A stretch of DNA of 64,000 bases from Helicovermis profundi (GTDB taxonomy: Bacteria > Bacillota > Clostridia > Peptostreptococcales > Acidaminobacteraceae), in assembly GCF_033097505.1 (NCBI RefSeq), contig NZ_AP028654.1, forward strand, positions 140,001 to 204,000, in the 5' to 3' direction. The position numbers and the translations under genes were made by a program. Each line of letters begins with the position of its first letter. The first letter of the stretch is position 1. The notes beneath the pieces were generated by a model. The model did not search any database. It was not told the DNA's origin and saw only the letters and a list, made by a program, of their open reading frames with translations. Below are positions 17,994-28,090 of the stretch, piece by piece.

Positions 17994-19613
17994 ATGATTA
18001 CTGTTTCAGGAATAGGGTTAAGATTTGGCGACAAAAAACTTTTTGATGATGTTAATGTTAAATTTACTCCAGGCAATTGCTATGGAGTTATTGGTGCAAA
18101 TGGATCTGGAAAGTCAACTTTTTTAAAGATACTTTCTGGCGAAATAGAGGCAAATGAGGGAGATGTTTTTATTACTCCTGGTGAAAGACTTGCTGTACTT
18201 AAGCAGGACCATTTTGAGTATGATGAATTTCTTGTACTAGATACTGTAATAATGGGACATGAAAGATTATATCAAATTATGAAAGAAAAAGACGCTTTAT
18301 ATTCAAAAGAAGATTTTTCTGATGAAGATGGATTAAAAGCATCAGAACTCGAAGGCGAATTTGCTGAACTTGACGGTTGGGATGCAGAAGTGAATGCAGA
18401 AAAAATGCTTATGGGACTTGGTATTACAAAAGATTTGCATGGAAAATATATGAAAGAATTAAAGGGTGCAGAAAAAGTAAAAGTTCTTTTAGCACAGACT
18501 TTATTTGGTTCTCCTGATATTCTTTTACTAGATGAGCCTACAAACCATATTGACTTTAAAGCGATTACATGGTTAGAAGACTTTTTAATGAACTATGAGA
18601 AAATTGTTATTGTAGTATCTCATGATAGGCATTTCTTAAATAAAGTGTGCACAAATATGCTTGATATAGATTTTGGAAAAGCAAAGTTATTTGTTGGTAA
18701 CTACGATTTTTGGTATGAATCAAGTCAATTAATGCTTAAATTAATGAAAGATCAAAACAAGAAAAAAGAAGAGAAAGTTAAAGAACTTCAAAATTTTATT
18801 GCGAGATTTAGTTCTAATGCATCAAAAGCAAAACAAGCTACTTCAAGAAAAAAATTATTGGATAAAATTACAATAGATGATATTCAGCCATCTTCGAGAA
18901 AATATCCATTTGTTGGATTTACTCCTGAAAGAGAAGCTGGAAAAGATATTCTTATGGTTGAAGGATTATCTAAAACGGTTAATGGGGTTAAAGTATTTGA
19001 TAATGTTTCTTTTACAGTAAATAAAGGTGATAAAATTGTATTGCTTAGTAAAAATGAACTTGCAAGAACTTCATTATTAAATATCCTTATGGGCGAAGAC
19101 GAAGATTATGAAGGAACATTTAAGTGGGGAGTTACAACAAGCAGATCATATTTACCAAAAGATAATACTTCTTACTTTGAGGATGTAGATTATAATCTAG
19201 TAGACTGGTTAAGACAGTTTTCAGTTGAAAAATCAGAAACATTTATTAGAGGATTTTTAGGAAAGATGTTGTTTTCAGGTGAAGAGCCACTTAAAAGTGC
19301 CAAAGTACTTTCAGGTGGAGAAAAAGTTAGATGTATGTTTTCAAAACTAATGCTTTCAGCTGCAAATGTTATTTTGTTAGATGAACCAACAAACCATCTT
19401 GACCTTGAATCAATACAATCAGTAAATAATGGACTTGTTGCATTTAAAGGAACTATGCTCTTTACATCACATGACCATAGATTCATTCAGACAATTGCTA
19501 GTAGAGTGATTGAATTAACACCAAATGGAGTATTTGATAAAGAAGTATCTTTTGATGAGTTTTTAGAAGATGATGATATTCAAAAGAAAATAAAAGATTT
19601 ATATAATGACTAA
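17994..19613 (+). CDS. ABC-F ATPase, YbiT/YkpA-like
   Basis: The protein has 539 residues from ATG 17994 (MITVSGIGLRFGDKKLF), which matches the usual start of the YbiT/YkpA branch. It has two ABC domains: Walker A GANGSGKST and Walker B LLLDEPTNH in the first, signature SGGEKV and VILLDEPTNHL in the second, joined by a charged linker (about 235-310). There are no membrane segments, as in all ABC-F proteins, which act at the ribosomal E-site. The first signature motif is altered to LKGAEKV. The second Walker A region, LLSKNELARTS, is also degenerate, lacking the GxxGxGKS pattern; this is a known feature of the YbiT group. The reading frame extends upstream to 17874 but without a good start. 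Confidence 0.88.
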   Translation: MITVSGIGLRFGDKKLFDDVNVKFTPGNCYGVIGANGSGKSTFLKILSGEIEANEGDVFITPGERLAVLKQDHFEYDEFLVLDTVIMGHERLYQIMKEKDALYSKEDFSDEDGLKASELEGEFAELDGWDAEVNAEKMLMGLGITKDLHGKYMKELKGAEKVKVLLAQTLFGSPDILLLDEPTNHIDFKAITWLEDFLMNYEKIVIVVSHDRHFLNKVCTNMLDIDFGKAKLFVGNYDFWYESSQLMLKLMKDQNKKKEEKVKELQNFIARFSSNASKAKQATSRKKLLDKITIDDIQPSSRKYPFVGFTPEREAGKDILMVEGLSKTVNGVKVFDNVSFTVNKGDKIVLLSKNELARTSLLNILMGEDEDYEGTFKWGVTTSRSYLPKDNTSYFEDVDYNLVDWLRQFSVEKSETFIRGFLGKMLFSGEEPLKSAKVLSGGEKVRCMFSKLMLSAANVILLDEPTNHLDLESIQSVNNGLVAFKGTMLFTSHDHRFIQTIASRVIELTPNGVFDKEVSFDEFLEDDDIQKKIKDLYND

Positions 19614-19644
19614 TAGTAACTAATTAGTAGTAGCCATTATATGA

Positions 19645-19698
19645 AAAAAAGACGTAAACGAAGAGAGTAGTTGCTTATTCTTAGTTTACGTCTTTTTT
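19645..19698. terminator. Bidirectional intrinsic terminator
   Basis: AAAAAAGACGTAAAC is mirrored by GTTTACGTCTTTTTT about 24 nt later. A- and T-tracts on both sides serve the rightward ABC-F gene and the leftward HlyIII gene, which converge here. Confidence 0.8.
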
Positions 19699-19775
19699 AG
19701 ATTAAATTTGTAATTGAAATATTGCTTATAGGTTTTATTTAGCAAATTATAGGTTGTTAATAGTTTTAGATTCTC

Positions 19776-20420
19776 CTAAACAAGCAAAAACTGACTAACT
19801 AACATATAATGTAAGAAACTACCAAATAAAATAAACAAATGAAATATTTCATGAAATCCAAATACTGAGAATTTAAATTTGTCTGATTTTATTGCATAAA
19901 TAACTGCACCGATACTATAAGAAAGACCTCCGCCAAGTAAAAGTAAAAATCCTGTCATATGTACAGTTTCAACAATTGGCATAATAAAAAATACTGCAAG
20001 CCAACCTAGTCCTAGGTAAAAAGACGTATATATCCATCTAGGAGCATTAATCCAAAATAGTTTTGTGATTATTCCTAAAATAGCAAGAGTCCAAATTGCT
20101 AATAAAACATAAAATCCGAGTTTTCCTTTAATTGCAAGCAGAGAAATAGGAGTGTAGCTACCAGCAATAAGTACATAAATCATAGAATGATCAAGTTTTT
20201 TTAATAGAAGATTAGTCTTTTTAGAACATTTAATCCAGTGATAAATAGTTGAAGCGGTGTATAGAGCTATTAAACTAAGGCCAAAAATAATTGAGCTAAT
20301 TATTTCAATAGAGCTTCCATTTGTAATTGATTTAAATAACATAAGTCCTAGTGCAATAAGTGAAAGTATTGCTCCTATAAGATGAGTTATTGTATTTACT
20401 GGTTCTTTTATTGTTGACAT
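19776..20420 (-). CDS. Hemolysin III / PAQR family membrane protein
   Basis: This 214-residue protein has seven predicted helices. It shows the family's conserved polar set: NTITHLIGA in helix 1, STIYHWIK after helix 2 and GFHEIFHLFILFGSFLHY near the end, which supply the Ser, Asp/Glu and His residues thought to bind zinc. Bacterial HlyIII (YqfA/YplQ) proteins are poorly understood; roles in membrane homeostasis and hydrolase activity are proposed. The gene stands alone, with its own upstream region and a shared terminator downstream. AGGGAAG precedes the ATG. Confidence 0.9.
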   Translation of the reverse strand: MSTIKEPVNTITHLIGAILSLIALGLMLFKSITNGSSIEIISSIIFGLSLIALYTASTIYHWIKCSKKTNLLLKKLDHSMIYVLIAGSYTPISLLAIKGKLGFYVLLAIWTLAILGIITKLFWINAPRWIYTSFYLGLGWLAVFFIMPIVETVHMTGFLLLLGGGLSYSIGAVIYAIKSDKFKFSVFGFHEIFHLFILFGSFLHYMLVSQFLLV

Positions 20421-20647
20421 AAAAACACTTCCCTTTTATTTATTATTAAATATTTACATGTAGTATTTGATACCATGTAATGAGTTTAACATAACTAGAA
20501 ACGAAAGTAAAGCATGTAGTAATAAAAACTATATAATCTTTTATTTAATAACTTTTTAGGCTATAATATATATATATAGCTGATTATTATTGGCTGTACA
20601 TTTGTGCTTTATACTTGAGTGATAATTTAATAATTTTGGAGGTATAT

Positions 20648-21160
20648 ATGAGTAGATTTAATAATTTTGTAGGGATAAAGGAAAAGTTAATTCCAAATAT
20701 TCCACTTTATATGGACCAAGTTTTAATTTTTTTTGATGAAAAATTAAGTGTTTTAAAAAGAAAAGATGATGAAAAAATTCTAACAAAAACAATGATTAAC
20801 AATTATGTTAAAGCTAAGGTTATACCTAAACCGATTAAAAAAAAATATAGTAAAGATCAGATAATGAGACTTTATTTAGTCTATCAGCTTAAAAATGTCT
20901 TAAGTATAGATGATGTAAAAGGATTTATTAATATTTTATCAGATTCTGATGATGAAAATGATCCGAATAATTTAAGTAAATATTATAATATGTTTTTAGA
21001 AATAGAAGAAAAAAAATATAAAGAAATAGAAAAAAAATTCCAAAGTAATTTTGAAAGTGATGATAAAAAAAATAGGGAAGAAATGATAGAACTCCTAATA
21101 GAATTTGCAGTTGATTCGAATATTAAAAAAAGAGTAATTGAAGATATATTAGATAGATAA
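20648..21160 (+). CDS. DUF1836 family DNA-binding protein
   Basis: The protein has 170 residues from ATG 20648, with GGAGG 6 nt upstream; an in-frame TTG at 20615 has no ribosome site. TKTMINNYVKAKVIPKP followed by KKYSKDQIMRLYLVYQLK is the MerR-like helix-turn-helix of DUF1836, a family restricted mainly to low-GC Firmicutes. The C-terminal third is acidic and helical. It is monocistronic, ending in a terminator at 21230. Regulated genes are unknown; the adjacent ABC exporter is a candidate by position only. Confidence 0.82.
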   Translation: MSRFNNFVGIKEKLIPNIPLYMDQVLIFFDEKLSVLKRKDDEKILTKTMINNYVKAKVIPKPIKKKYSKDQIMRLYLVYQLKNVLSIDDVKGFINILSDSDDENDPNNLSKYYNMFLEIEEKKYKEIEKKFQSNFESDDKKNREEMIELLIEFAVDSNIKKRVIEDILDR

Positions 21161-21229
21161 TTACAATTAATATGGAGAATAGTTGTGAAGTTAATATAAG
21201 GAATATATTTGCATATAGTTATTTAGAAA

Positions 21230-21258
21230 GAGGATAATGAAGAGATTATCCTTTTTTT
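21230..21258 (+). terminator. Intrinsic terminator after the DUF1836 gene
   Basis: GGATAAT (21232-21238) and ATTATCC (21245-21251) form a 7-bp stem with a 6-nt loop, followed by seven T. Confidence 0.8.
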
Positions 21259-21411
21259 AATTGTAAAATAAGTTAAAATGAATAATATTACAATTAAGTT
21301 AAAAAAACGAATTTAATATTGTTAATTTATTGATTTTATTTTATCATATGGGTAAAAAGAAGACAGTGCAGCAATGTATATTATTGTATATATTTACAAA
21401 ATGCTAAAAAG

Positions 21412-21453
21412 AAGGAGGATTTACTGAAAAAAATTTCAGTAATAAAAATTAAT
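21412..21453 (+). promoter_or_regulatory. Shine-Dalgarno / hairpin / start-codon leader of the ABC exporter
   Basis: AAGGAGG (21412-21418) is followed by a perfect 9-bp hairpin, TTACTGAAA (21421-21429) with TTTCAGTAA (21434-21442) and an AAAA loop. An 11-nt A/T-rich tail leads to ATG 21454. Folding brings the SD to 13 nt from the ATG. An alternative is initiation at CTG 21424, in frame and 5 nt from the SD. Confidence 0.55.
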
Positions 21454-22227
21454 ATGAATCCAATTATAGAAATTGAAAATTTAACAAAGAAATATTCACA
21501 AAAAGAAGTGCTTAAAGGTGTTAATTTAAAAATTTATCCAGGACAAATTATTGGATATATTGGTCCAAATGGTGCAGGTAAAAGTACTACTGTAAAAATA
21601 CTACTCGGTCTAATAGAAGATTATAGTGGCACAGTTAAAATATTTGGTGAAGATATTAGAGAAAATAGTGTAGACTATAAGTTTAGAATTGGCTATGTTC
21701 CAGAGCTCGGAGATATTTATGATACCTTAACTGCAAAAGAGTATTTAACTTTTTTAGGTGATTTATATGAAATAGATAAAGACTTATTACTTGAAAGAGC
21801 AAATGAACTTACAAAATTATTTGGCATAAATGAGCAATTTAATGCAAGAATTACTTCTTACTCTAAAGGTATGAAGCAAAAATTACTTATTATAGCGAGT
21901 ATGATTCATAATCCAGATATTCTTTTTTTAGATGAGCCGATTACAGGTCTTGACGCTAATAGCGTAATGATATTTAAAGAAATTTTAAATGGACTAGCAA
22001 AAAAAGGAAAAACAATATTTTATTCTTCACACATTATGGAAGTTGTAGAAAATTTGAGTGAGAGAATTGTTTTATTAAATGATGGAATTATTGCAGCGGA
22101 TGGAAGTTTTGATGAACTAAAAAATAATGGAAAAAATGATTCTCTTGAAGATATATTTAATGAAGTAACAGGCTTTAACAATCATAAGGAAATTGCAGAA
22201 AGTTTTGTGACTGCAATTTGTAGGTGA
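21454..22227 (+). CDS. ABC transporter ATP-binding protein
   Basis: The protein has 257 residues with Walker A GPNGAGKST, the signature YSKGMKQKL, Walker B ILFLDEPITGLD and the H-loop SSHIMEVVE, so the ATPase is complete. It is of the CcmA/YxlF export type. The next gene begins 5 bp after its stop and encodes the membrane partner. The start is uncertain: the strong SD lies 35 nt upstream across a hairpin, and an in-frame CTG would add ten residues. The substrate is unknown; drug, peptide or lipid export are common for this group. Confidence 0.9.
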   Translation: MNPIIEIENLTKKYSQKEVLKGVNLKIYPGQIIGYIGPNGAGKSTTVKILLGLIEDYSGTVKIFGEDIRENSVDYKFRIGYVPELGDIYDTLTAKEYLTFLGDLYEIDKDLLLERANELTKLFGINEQFNARITSYSKGMKQKLLIIASMIHNPDILFLDEPITGLDANSVMIFKEILNGLAKKGKTIFYSSHIMEVVENLSERIVLLNDGIIAADGSFDELKNNGKNDSLEDIFNEVTGFNNHKEIAESFVTAICR

Positions 22228-22231
22228 TATT

Positions 22232-23929
22232 ATGAAAGATTTTATTTCACTTAAGATACTAGATAAATTTGCTTTTCTAATAAGGTTTATGGGAGTTGAT
22301 TATAAAACACTTAGAAGAATACTTAGTGTTAAATTAACTTTAGACAATAGGAGGGCTAGTTTATTTAATAAAAACAGATATGAAAAGGATGAAGAAATAG
22401 ATAGTAATGTATTTAAAATGTATTGGTTTTATGGATTTATAGGATTGTTTTTGTATTCACTATCTTTTATAGGTGATTCGCCTTTTATTGGTTTAACTTT
22501 GTTTTTTGCTATTATAATTTTTATGATAATGTCTAGTTTGATTACAGATTTCACTTCGATTATGCTAGATACAAAAGATAAGTTAATAATTCTTACAAAA
22601 CCTGTACCAAAAAAAACATTAACAATAGCTAGAACTATTCATATTTTAATATATTTATTATCGCTACTATTATTTTTAGCAACGCCTGGAATAGTTGGAT
22701 TTTCAGTAAGGTATGGTGTGTTTTTTGGATTGCTATTAATAATTTCATTAGTTTTTATTAGTTTTTTATCAATATTATTTACTTCGCTAGTATATTATAT
22801 ATTGTTAAATTTATTTGATGGGGAAAAATTAAAAGATATAATAAATGCACTTCAAATATTTTTTGTAGTAGTAATATCTGTTGGTTACCAGTTAGTAATT
22901 AGATTGTTTGATGTAGTAGGAGTAAATGTAGTTTTTAATGCAAAATGGTGGAGCGTATTTATTGTTCCGAGTTGGTTTGCAGCGCCTTTTGAAATAATTT
23001 TTACTAAAAATAATGGATTTATATTTATACTTTTATCGGTAATTGCTTTAGTAAGCTCTATTTTTTCTTTATTTATTCATATAAAAATAATATCTCCAAA
23101 TTTTGAAAAATACCTATATAAACTTGAAAATTCAGGTGAAGATAATAAAAAGGAATTTAAAATAAAATTAAAGATTAATGAATTTATTTGCAACTTACTT
23201 ACAAAGGATAGTTTGGAAAAAGGGTTTATAAAATTTGTTCAAGTCATGTTAAAAAAAGACAGATCCTTAAAAATGCGTCTATTTCCGTCTTTGGCATTTT
23301 CGGTATTTTTACCTCTGATATTGATTTTTTTCTCATCTTTAAGAGGTGCTGGATTTAAAAATGTACTTGAAAATATGAGTTTAAGTCAAAATATTAAGGT
23401 TTTTTATTTTGGAATTTTTTTAATGGGAAGTATTATGTCTACTCTATCATATAGTGATAGTTATAAAGGTGCATGGATATTTAAAACTTTACCTATAAAA
23501 GGAAAAGACTTTGCTATAAAGGGTATGTTTAAAGCAGTATATATTTCTTATTTTATTCCAATTTTTACATTGTTTTTTATACTTTTTATTAGTATTTTTA
23601 AAGTTTCTTCTTTGGATGATTTATTATTTATGTTTTTAGCATTATTTACAGAATCTTTACTACTAATTAGATGGAATAAAAAAAAGTATCCGTTCTCAGA
23701 AAAACATAGTAAAACAAGTGAAATTGAAGAAAATTTTAAAAATATTTTTGGTGGAGGATTAATTATTGGTATATATGTATTATCAAGTAGTTTTCTATTT
23801 AAAAATTTATATACAGAAATAGGAGTATTTTTTATTTCGATTTTGTTTAATGTGTTTCTTTGGAAAACTTCATTTAGGGAAGGTAAAGTGGATAGAGAAG
23901 AGGTTAAGGCTAAAGTTGATTTGATTTGA
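22232..23929 (+). CDS. ABC exporter membrane subunit
   Basis: This 565-residue protein has about 12-14 hydrophobic segments in two blocks, with a charged cytoplasmic loop near 300-345. Layout and length fit the putative ABC exporter permeases of Firmicutes. It is coupled to the ATPase gene (5-bp gap, AGGTGAT ribosome site) and ends at a bidirectional terminator. No substrate-defining motif is visible. Confidence 0.8.
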   Translation: MKDFISLKILDKFAFLIRFMGVDYKTLRRILSVKLTLDNRRASLFNKNRYEKDEEIDSNVFKMYWFYGFIGLFLYSLSFIGDSPFIGLTLFFAIIIFMIMSSLITDFTSIMLDTKDKLIILTKPVPKKTLTIARTIHILIYLLSLLLFLATPGIVGFSVRYGVFFGLLLIISLVFISFLSILFTSLVYYILLNLFDGEKLKDIINALQIFFVVVISVGYQLVIRLFDVVGVNVVFNAKWWSVFIVPSWFAAPFEIIFTKNNGFIFILLSVIALVSSIFSLFIHIKIISPNFEKYLYKLENSGEDNKKEFKIKLKINEFICNLLTKDSLEKGFIKFVQVMLKKDRSLKMRLFPSLAFSVFLPLILIFFSSLRGAGFKNVLENMSLSQNIKVFYFGIFLMGSIMSTLSYSDSYKGAWIFKTLPIKGKDFAIKGMFKAVYISYFIPIFTLFFILFISIFKVSSLDDLLFMFLALFTESLLLIRWNKKKYPFSEKHSKTSEIEENFKNIFGGGLIIGIYVLSSSFLFKNLYTEIGVFFISILFNVFLWKTSFREGKVDREEVKAKVDLI

Positions 23930-23961
23930 TAAAAAGAGTTAAATTTAAAAAAACTTTTATA

Positions 23962-24005
23962 AAAACCGTGTAAATTATTAAATTTCAATTTACACGGTTT
24001 TATAT
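23962..24005. terminator. Bidirectional intrinsic terminator
   Basis: AAAACCGTGTAAATT pairs with AATTTACACGGTTTT across a short loop, with an A-tract before and a T-tract after. It separates the convergent ABC exporter and ABC-F genes. Confidence 0.85.
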
Positions 24006-24010
24006 TTTTT

Positions 24011-25567
24011 TTAAAATAATTTAGTTGTCCAATCTTCAATATTCCAAACTTCCGTAACTATATCGTTGTAAAATTCGCTCTCGTGACTTATAAGAATAAT
24101 AGTGCCTTTGTATTCTTTTAAAGCGCGTTTTAATTCTTCTTTTGCATCAATATCTAGATGGTTTGTAGGCTCATCTAGGATAAGGATGTTACTTTCAGTG
24201 TTTATTAATTTACAAAGTCTGACTTTAGCCTGCTCCCCGCCGCTAAGAACAAGGATTTTACTTTCAATATGCTTATTTGTAAGGCCACATCTTGCGAGCA
24301 TTGCTCTTACTTCATATTGTGTTAATGAAGGAAATTCAGCCCAAATTTCATCAATACAAGTGTTATAATTTGCTTCTTTTATTTCTTGTTCAAAGTAACC
24401 TATATATTGATAATCACCGAGTTTAACTTCTCCTGATATTGGCGGAATTTCTCCGATTATACTTTTTAACAAAGTAGTTTTACCAATACCATTAGCTCCA
24501 GTAATTGCTATTTTACTTCCTCTTTCAAGTTTAAAATTAAGTGGTTTTGAAAGTGGATCGTCATAACCAATAACTAAATCTTTTGTTTCAAATATTAATT
24601 TAGCTGAAGTTCTAGCAACTTTAAAATCAAACTTTGGCTTTGGCTTTTCACGGTCTAGCTCTATTACATCCATCTTATCAAGTTTTTTCTGTCTAGACAT
24701 AGCCATATTTCTTGTTGCAACTCTTGCTTTGTTTCTTGCTACAAAATCTTTAAGTTGAGACATCTCTTGTTGTTGTTTTTTGTAAGCAGATTCCTTTTGT
24801 TTTTTCTTCATTTCGTATACTTCAAGGTATTTATTATAGTCTCCAACATATCTATTTAATTTTTGGTTTTCCATATGATAGATTAAATTAATAACGCTAT
24901 TTAAAAATGGAATATCATGTGAAATTAATATAAATGCATTTTCGTATTCTTGAAGATATCTTTTAAGCCATACAATGTGGCTTTCATCTAAATAGTTTGT
25001 TGGCTCATCTAAAAGTAAAATATCAGGTTTTTCGAGCAATAACTTAGCAAGAAGTATCTTTGTTCTTTGTCCTCCGCTTAAATCTCTAACGCTTTTTTCA
25101 AGACCTATATCCATAAGGCCAAGACCTCTTGCAACTTCTTCAACTTTTGAGTCGATAGTATAAAAATCATTATGGTCTAGTATATCTTGCATAACACCTA
25201 CGTCTTCAAGATAATCTTCAAGTTCTTTTGGTGTACAATCACCCATTTTATTATATAAAGAATTAATTTCTTCTTCTAAATCAAAAAGGTACTTAAATGC
25301 TGTTTTTAGAACATCTCTTACAGTCATTTGGCCGTTTAATGTAGTATGCTGATCGAGGTACCCTGCTCTAACGTGTTTAGACCATTCAACTTTTCCCTCA
25401 TCGGGCTCTAATTTTCCTGTAATTATATTCATAAAGGTAGATTTACCTTCACCATTTGCTCCAAATAATCCAATATGTTCCCCTTTTAAAAGTCTAAAAG
25501 AAACATTCTCAAAAATGGCTCTATCGCCGAAACCGTGGCTTAAATTTGTAACATTTAATATACTCAT
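24011..25567 (-). CDS. ABC-F ATPase
   Basis: The protein has about 518 residues from ATG 25567 (MSILNVTNLSHGFGDRAIF), with GAAAGGA upstream; an in-frame upstream extension of seven codons lacks a ribosome site. Two complete ABC domains are present: Walker A GANGEGKST and GANGIGKTT, signatures LSGGQRT and LSGGEQA, and Walker B ILLLDEPTNYLD and ILILDEPTNHLD. The inter-domain linker (about 235-310) is lysine-rich and helical, the segment that reaches into the ribosome in ABC-F proteins. It could be a housekeeping translation factor or an antibiotic-resistance type; sequence alone does not decide. Confidence 0.9.
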   Translation of the reverse strand: MSILNVTNLSHGFGDRAIFENVSFRLLKGEHIGLFGANGEGKSTFMNIITGKLEPDEGKVEWSKHVRAGYLDQHTTLNGQMTVRDVLKTAFKYLFDLEEEINSLYNKMGDCTPKELEDYLEDVGVMQDILDHNDFYTIDSKVEEVARGLGLMDIGLEKSVRDLSGGQRTKILLAKLLLEKPDILLLDEPTNYLDESHIVWLKRYLQEYENAFILISHDIPFLNSVINLIYHMENQKLNRYVGDYNKYLEVYEMKKKQKESAYKKQQQEMSQLKDFVARNKARVATRNMAMSRQKKLDKMDVIELDREKPKPKFDFKVARTSAKLIFETKDLVIGYDDPLSKPLNFKLERGSKIAITGANGIGKTTLLKSIIGEIPPISGEVKLGDYQYIGYFEQEIKEANYNTCIDEIWAEFPSLTQYEVRAMLARCGLTNKHIESKILVLSGGEQAKVRLCKLINTESNILILDEPTNHLDIDAKEELKRALKEYKGTIILISHESEFYNDIVTEVWNIEDWTTKLF

Positions 25568-25747
25568 AATATTCCTTTCATAACACAAATAAATACTAAT
25601 ACTCTAGTTAGTTTATATAAATTATAAAATAAATACAAGTTAAAATTTTATATATTTACAATCTAATATATTTAATTTTGAATACAAATAGTTGTTTTAG
25701 AAATCTTCTGCTATAATTATTTTAGGTTAGGAAAATGGAGGTGGATT

Positions 25748-26908
25748 ATGAAATTAACCCTTAGAGAAGCATTAAAATTAAATATAATGAAAAAAATGAA
25801 ATTAATAGTTGGTGAAAAAGGAATAAAGAGAGAGATAACAAAAGTAGGAATTCTTGATTATGAAATGGATGAAGTTATAGTAGAAAATTTTAATGAGGGT
25901 GAATTTGCACTTTCAACTTTAGTTAGTATTAAGGATGATATAAGCAAATTATATTCAATGGTAGAAAAATTAATAGAAGTAAAAGCAAGTGGCCTTGCCA
26001 TTAAAAGCATATTCTTTGATAGAATACCAGATGACGTATATAAGGTAGCAAGTAAAAATGAATTTCCCATATTTATATTTAATGAGACTTATTTTGAGGA
26101 TATTATTACAGAAATAAATAACGAAATATATTTAAGATCAATTTCAAAAAATGTTGAGACTAAAATAGATAAATTGATAAATGAGTCTCTTAGTAAATTT
26201 AGCGTTAGAAGTATAGCAAAGGAAATAAATAGTGAATTTAATGAGACCCATATTGTAGGTTCGCTAAAACTAATAAATGAAGATAAATATAAGTCTTCGC
26301 TAGAATATATGCTTAATTTGGATTATATGATATCAGAAAAAGATAAATTAGTTTTTTATAAAGATAAGTATTTTTTTATCAAAACTTTTGAAAACAATAT
26401 TAAGGAATATAGAAAAAATACTGAAAGTATGTATGGTGATTTAGTGTCACTTGGTTTTAAAGTGGATGATTATATAATTGCATTTAGTGATATGCATAGT
26501 GAACTCGCAGAGCTTGATATATCACTAAATGAAAGTTTGTATGCACTTGACTATTTATTAGTTAATAAAGAAAAAAGTATAAGTTATAGAGAAATTGGTA
26601 TGAATAAATTTTTACTAGCTCTTAAGGATAACGAATGGATAGAAAAATATTATTATTCATTGATTGCACCAATACTTAAGTATGATAAAGAAAATAATTC
26701 ATATTTGCTTGAGACCCTAGACAATTATATAAGATTTTCATCGGATGTAAAAAAAACAGCTGAGTATATGCATCAACATGGAAATACTATTAGATATAGA
26801 ATTACAAAAATAAAAGAATTAGTAAAGGGAGTGTGTTCAGAAGAAACATTTTTAAGTGAATATTCTATAATTATAAATCTTTATAGAATTTATAACAAGG
26901 GTTTGTAA
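25748..26908 (+). CDS. PucR/CdaR family transcriptional regulator
   Basis: The protein has 386 residues. Residues 1-125 are the PucR ligand-binding-type N-terminus (LTLREALKLNI, then the GLAIKSIFFDRIPDDV region). The C-terminal 65 residues are the PucR helix-turn-helix (LLETLDNYIRFSSDVKKTAE, then HGNTIRYRITKIKEL). Such proteins sense metabolites and activate catabolic genes, for example for purines or glycerate. It is probably monocistronic and the EamA transporter downstream may be a target. ATGGAGGTGG precedes the ATG. Confidence 0.88.
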   Translation: MKLTLREALKLNIMKKMKLIVGEKGIKREITKVGILDYEMDEVIVENFNEGEFALSTLVSIKDDISKLYSMVEKLIEVKASGLAIKSIFFDRIPDDVYKVASKNEFPIFIFNETYFEDIITEINNEIYLRSISKNVETKIDKLINESLSKFSVRSIAKEINSEFNETHIVGSLKLINEDKYKSSLEYMLNLDYMISEKDKLVFYKDKYFFIKTFENNIKEYRKNTESMYGDLVSLGFKVDDYIIAFSDMHSELAELDISLNESLYALDYLLVNKEKSISYREIGMNKFLLALKDNEWIEKYYYSLIAPILKYDKENNSYLLETLDNYIRFSSDVKKTAEYMHQHGNTIRYRITKIKELVKGVCSEETFLSEYSIIINLYRIYNKGL

Positions 26909-27122
26909 AAATTACAAAAGAACTATAGTAAAAATTGTTAGTATTATGATGAAAAAAGAATAAAATTCAATTAAGATAAGACTATAGGGATTTGCACTTT
27001 CTTGATTTTATTTGTTTTACCCTTTTTGCGAATCCTTTTTTTATTGGTTTTAGTGAATTTAAAATAAATTAAGAAATATTATTAAACATAAATGGTTTAT
27101 TTTTATGATTGTGAGGTGTATT

Positions 27123-28010
27123 ATGACTAATTCAAAAAAAGCTGATTTAGCATTACTATTTGTTACTTTTGGCTGGGGATCATCTTTTCTATTATCTAAA
27201 AATGTAATTAATCAAATAGAAGTTTTTAATTTTCTTTGGGTAAGATTTTTACTTGCATTTGTTATAGCTATACTTATATTTTATAAAAGAATGCTTAAAA
27301 TTGATAAAACAAGTTTGATAAATGGTTTTGTAATAGGACTGATTCTTTTTTCGGGATTTGCATTTCAAACAGTAGGTCTTAATATTACTACGGTATCAAA
27401 GTCTGCTTTTATTACTGGACTTAGCGTTATTTTAGTTCCAGTACTTATGTCGTTTTATAAAAAAAAATTACCCGGTATTCAGATTATAGTAAGCGTTGCT
27501 ATGGCAATCACAGGACTTGGATTATTAACATTAACGAATGGAGTAAGTTCATTAAATCTTGGAGATATATTAACATTAGTTAGCTCATTTTTATTTGCAA
27601 TGCATATAATATCGGTCGGAGCACTAACTCATAAGTCGGATTCAATAACTATGGCTATAATACAAATAGGTACAGTTGGTGTTTTAAGTTTAATAGCTTC
27701 ATTTATCTTCGAAAAGCCGACTATAAATTTAAGTGTTAATGCTTGGGGTTCGCTTATTGTTCTAAGTGTAATATGTACCTTAGGAGCATTTGTAATACAA
27801 AGCATTGCGCAAAAGTATACATCTTCTACTCATACAGCTTTAATATATTCAATGGAACCAGTGTTTGCATCAATATTTAGCTATATTTTCATTGGAGAAG
27901 TATTAGGGCTTTTCGGAACTATTGGAGCGCTGATGATTGTTTTTGGTATGATAGTAGCAGAACTTGATTTTGGTATTTTGATTAGAAAAAAAGAAAAAGT
28001 TTTAGAGTAA
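27123..28010 (+). CDS. DMT superfamily EamA-type transporter
   Basis: The protein has 295 residues from ATG 27123 with GAGGTG upstream; an upstream in-frame ATG at 27105 has no ribosome site. Ten helices fall in two five-helix EamA repeats, starting KADLALLFVTFGWGSSFLLS and repeated near 148. It ends with a lysine-rich tail. These are drug/metabolite exporters, often for amino acids or nucleosides. A terminator follows at 28044. Confidence 0.9.
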   Translation: MTNSKKADLALLFVTFGWGSSFLLSKNVINQIEVFNFLWVRFLLAFVIAILIFYKRMLKIDKTSLINGFVIGLILFSGFAFQTVGLNITTVSKSAFITGLSVILVPVLMSFYKKKLPGIQIIVSVAMAITGLGLLTLTNGVSSLNLGDILTLVSSFLFAMHIISVGALTHKSDSITMAIIQIGTVGVLSLIASFIFEKPTINLSVNAWGSLIVLSVICTLGAFVIQSIAQKYTSSTHTALIYSMEPVFASIFSYIFIGEVLGLFGTIGALMIVFGMIVAELDFGILIRKKEKVLE

Positions 28011-28043
28011 AAAATGTGACTAAATAAATTGAATGTAATTACA

Positions 28044-28090
28044 AAAAATGGCTATAAAATCATATTAATTGATTTTATAGCTATTTTTAT
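28044..28090 (+). terminator. Intrinsic terminator after the EamA gene
   Basis: GCTATAAAATC (28051-28061) pairs perfectly with GATTTTATAGC (28071-28081), preceded by an A-tract and followed by TATTTTTAT. The dispersed structured element begins directly after it. Confidence 0.8.
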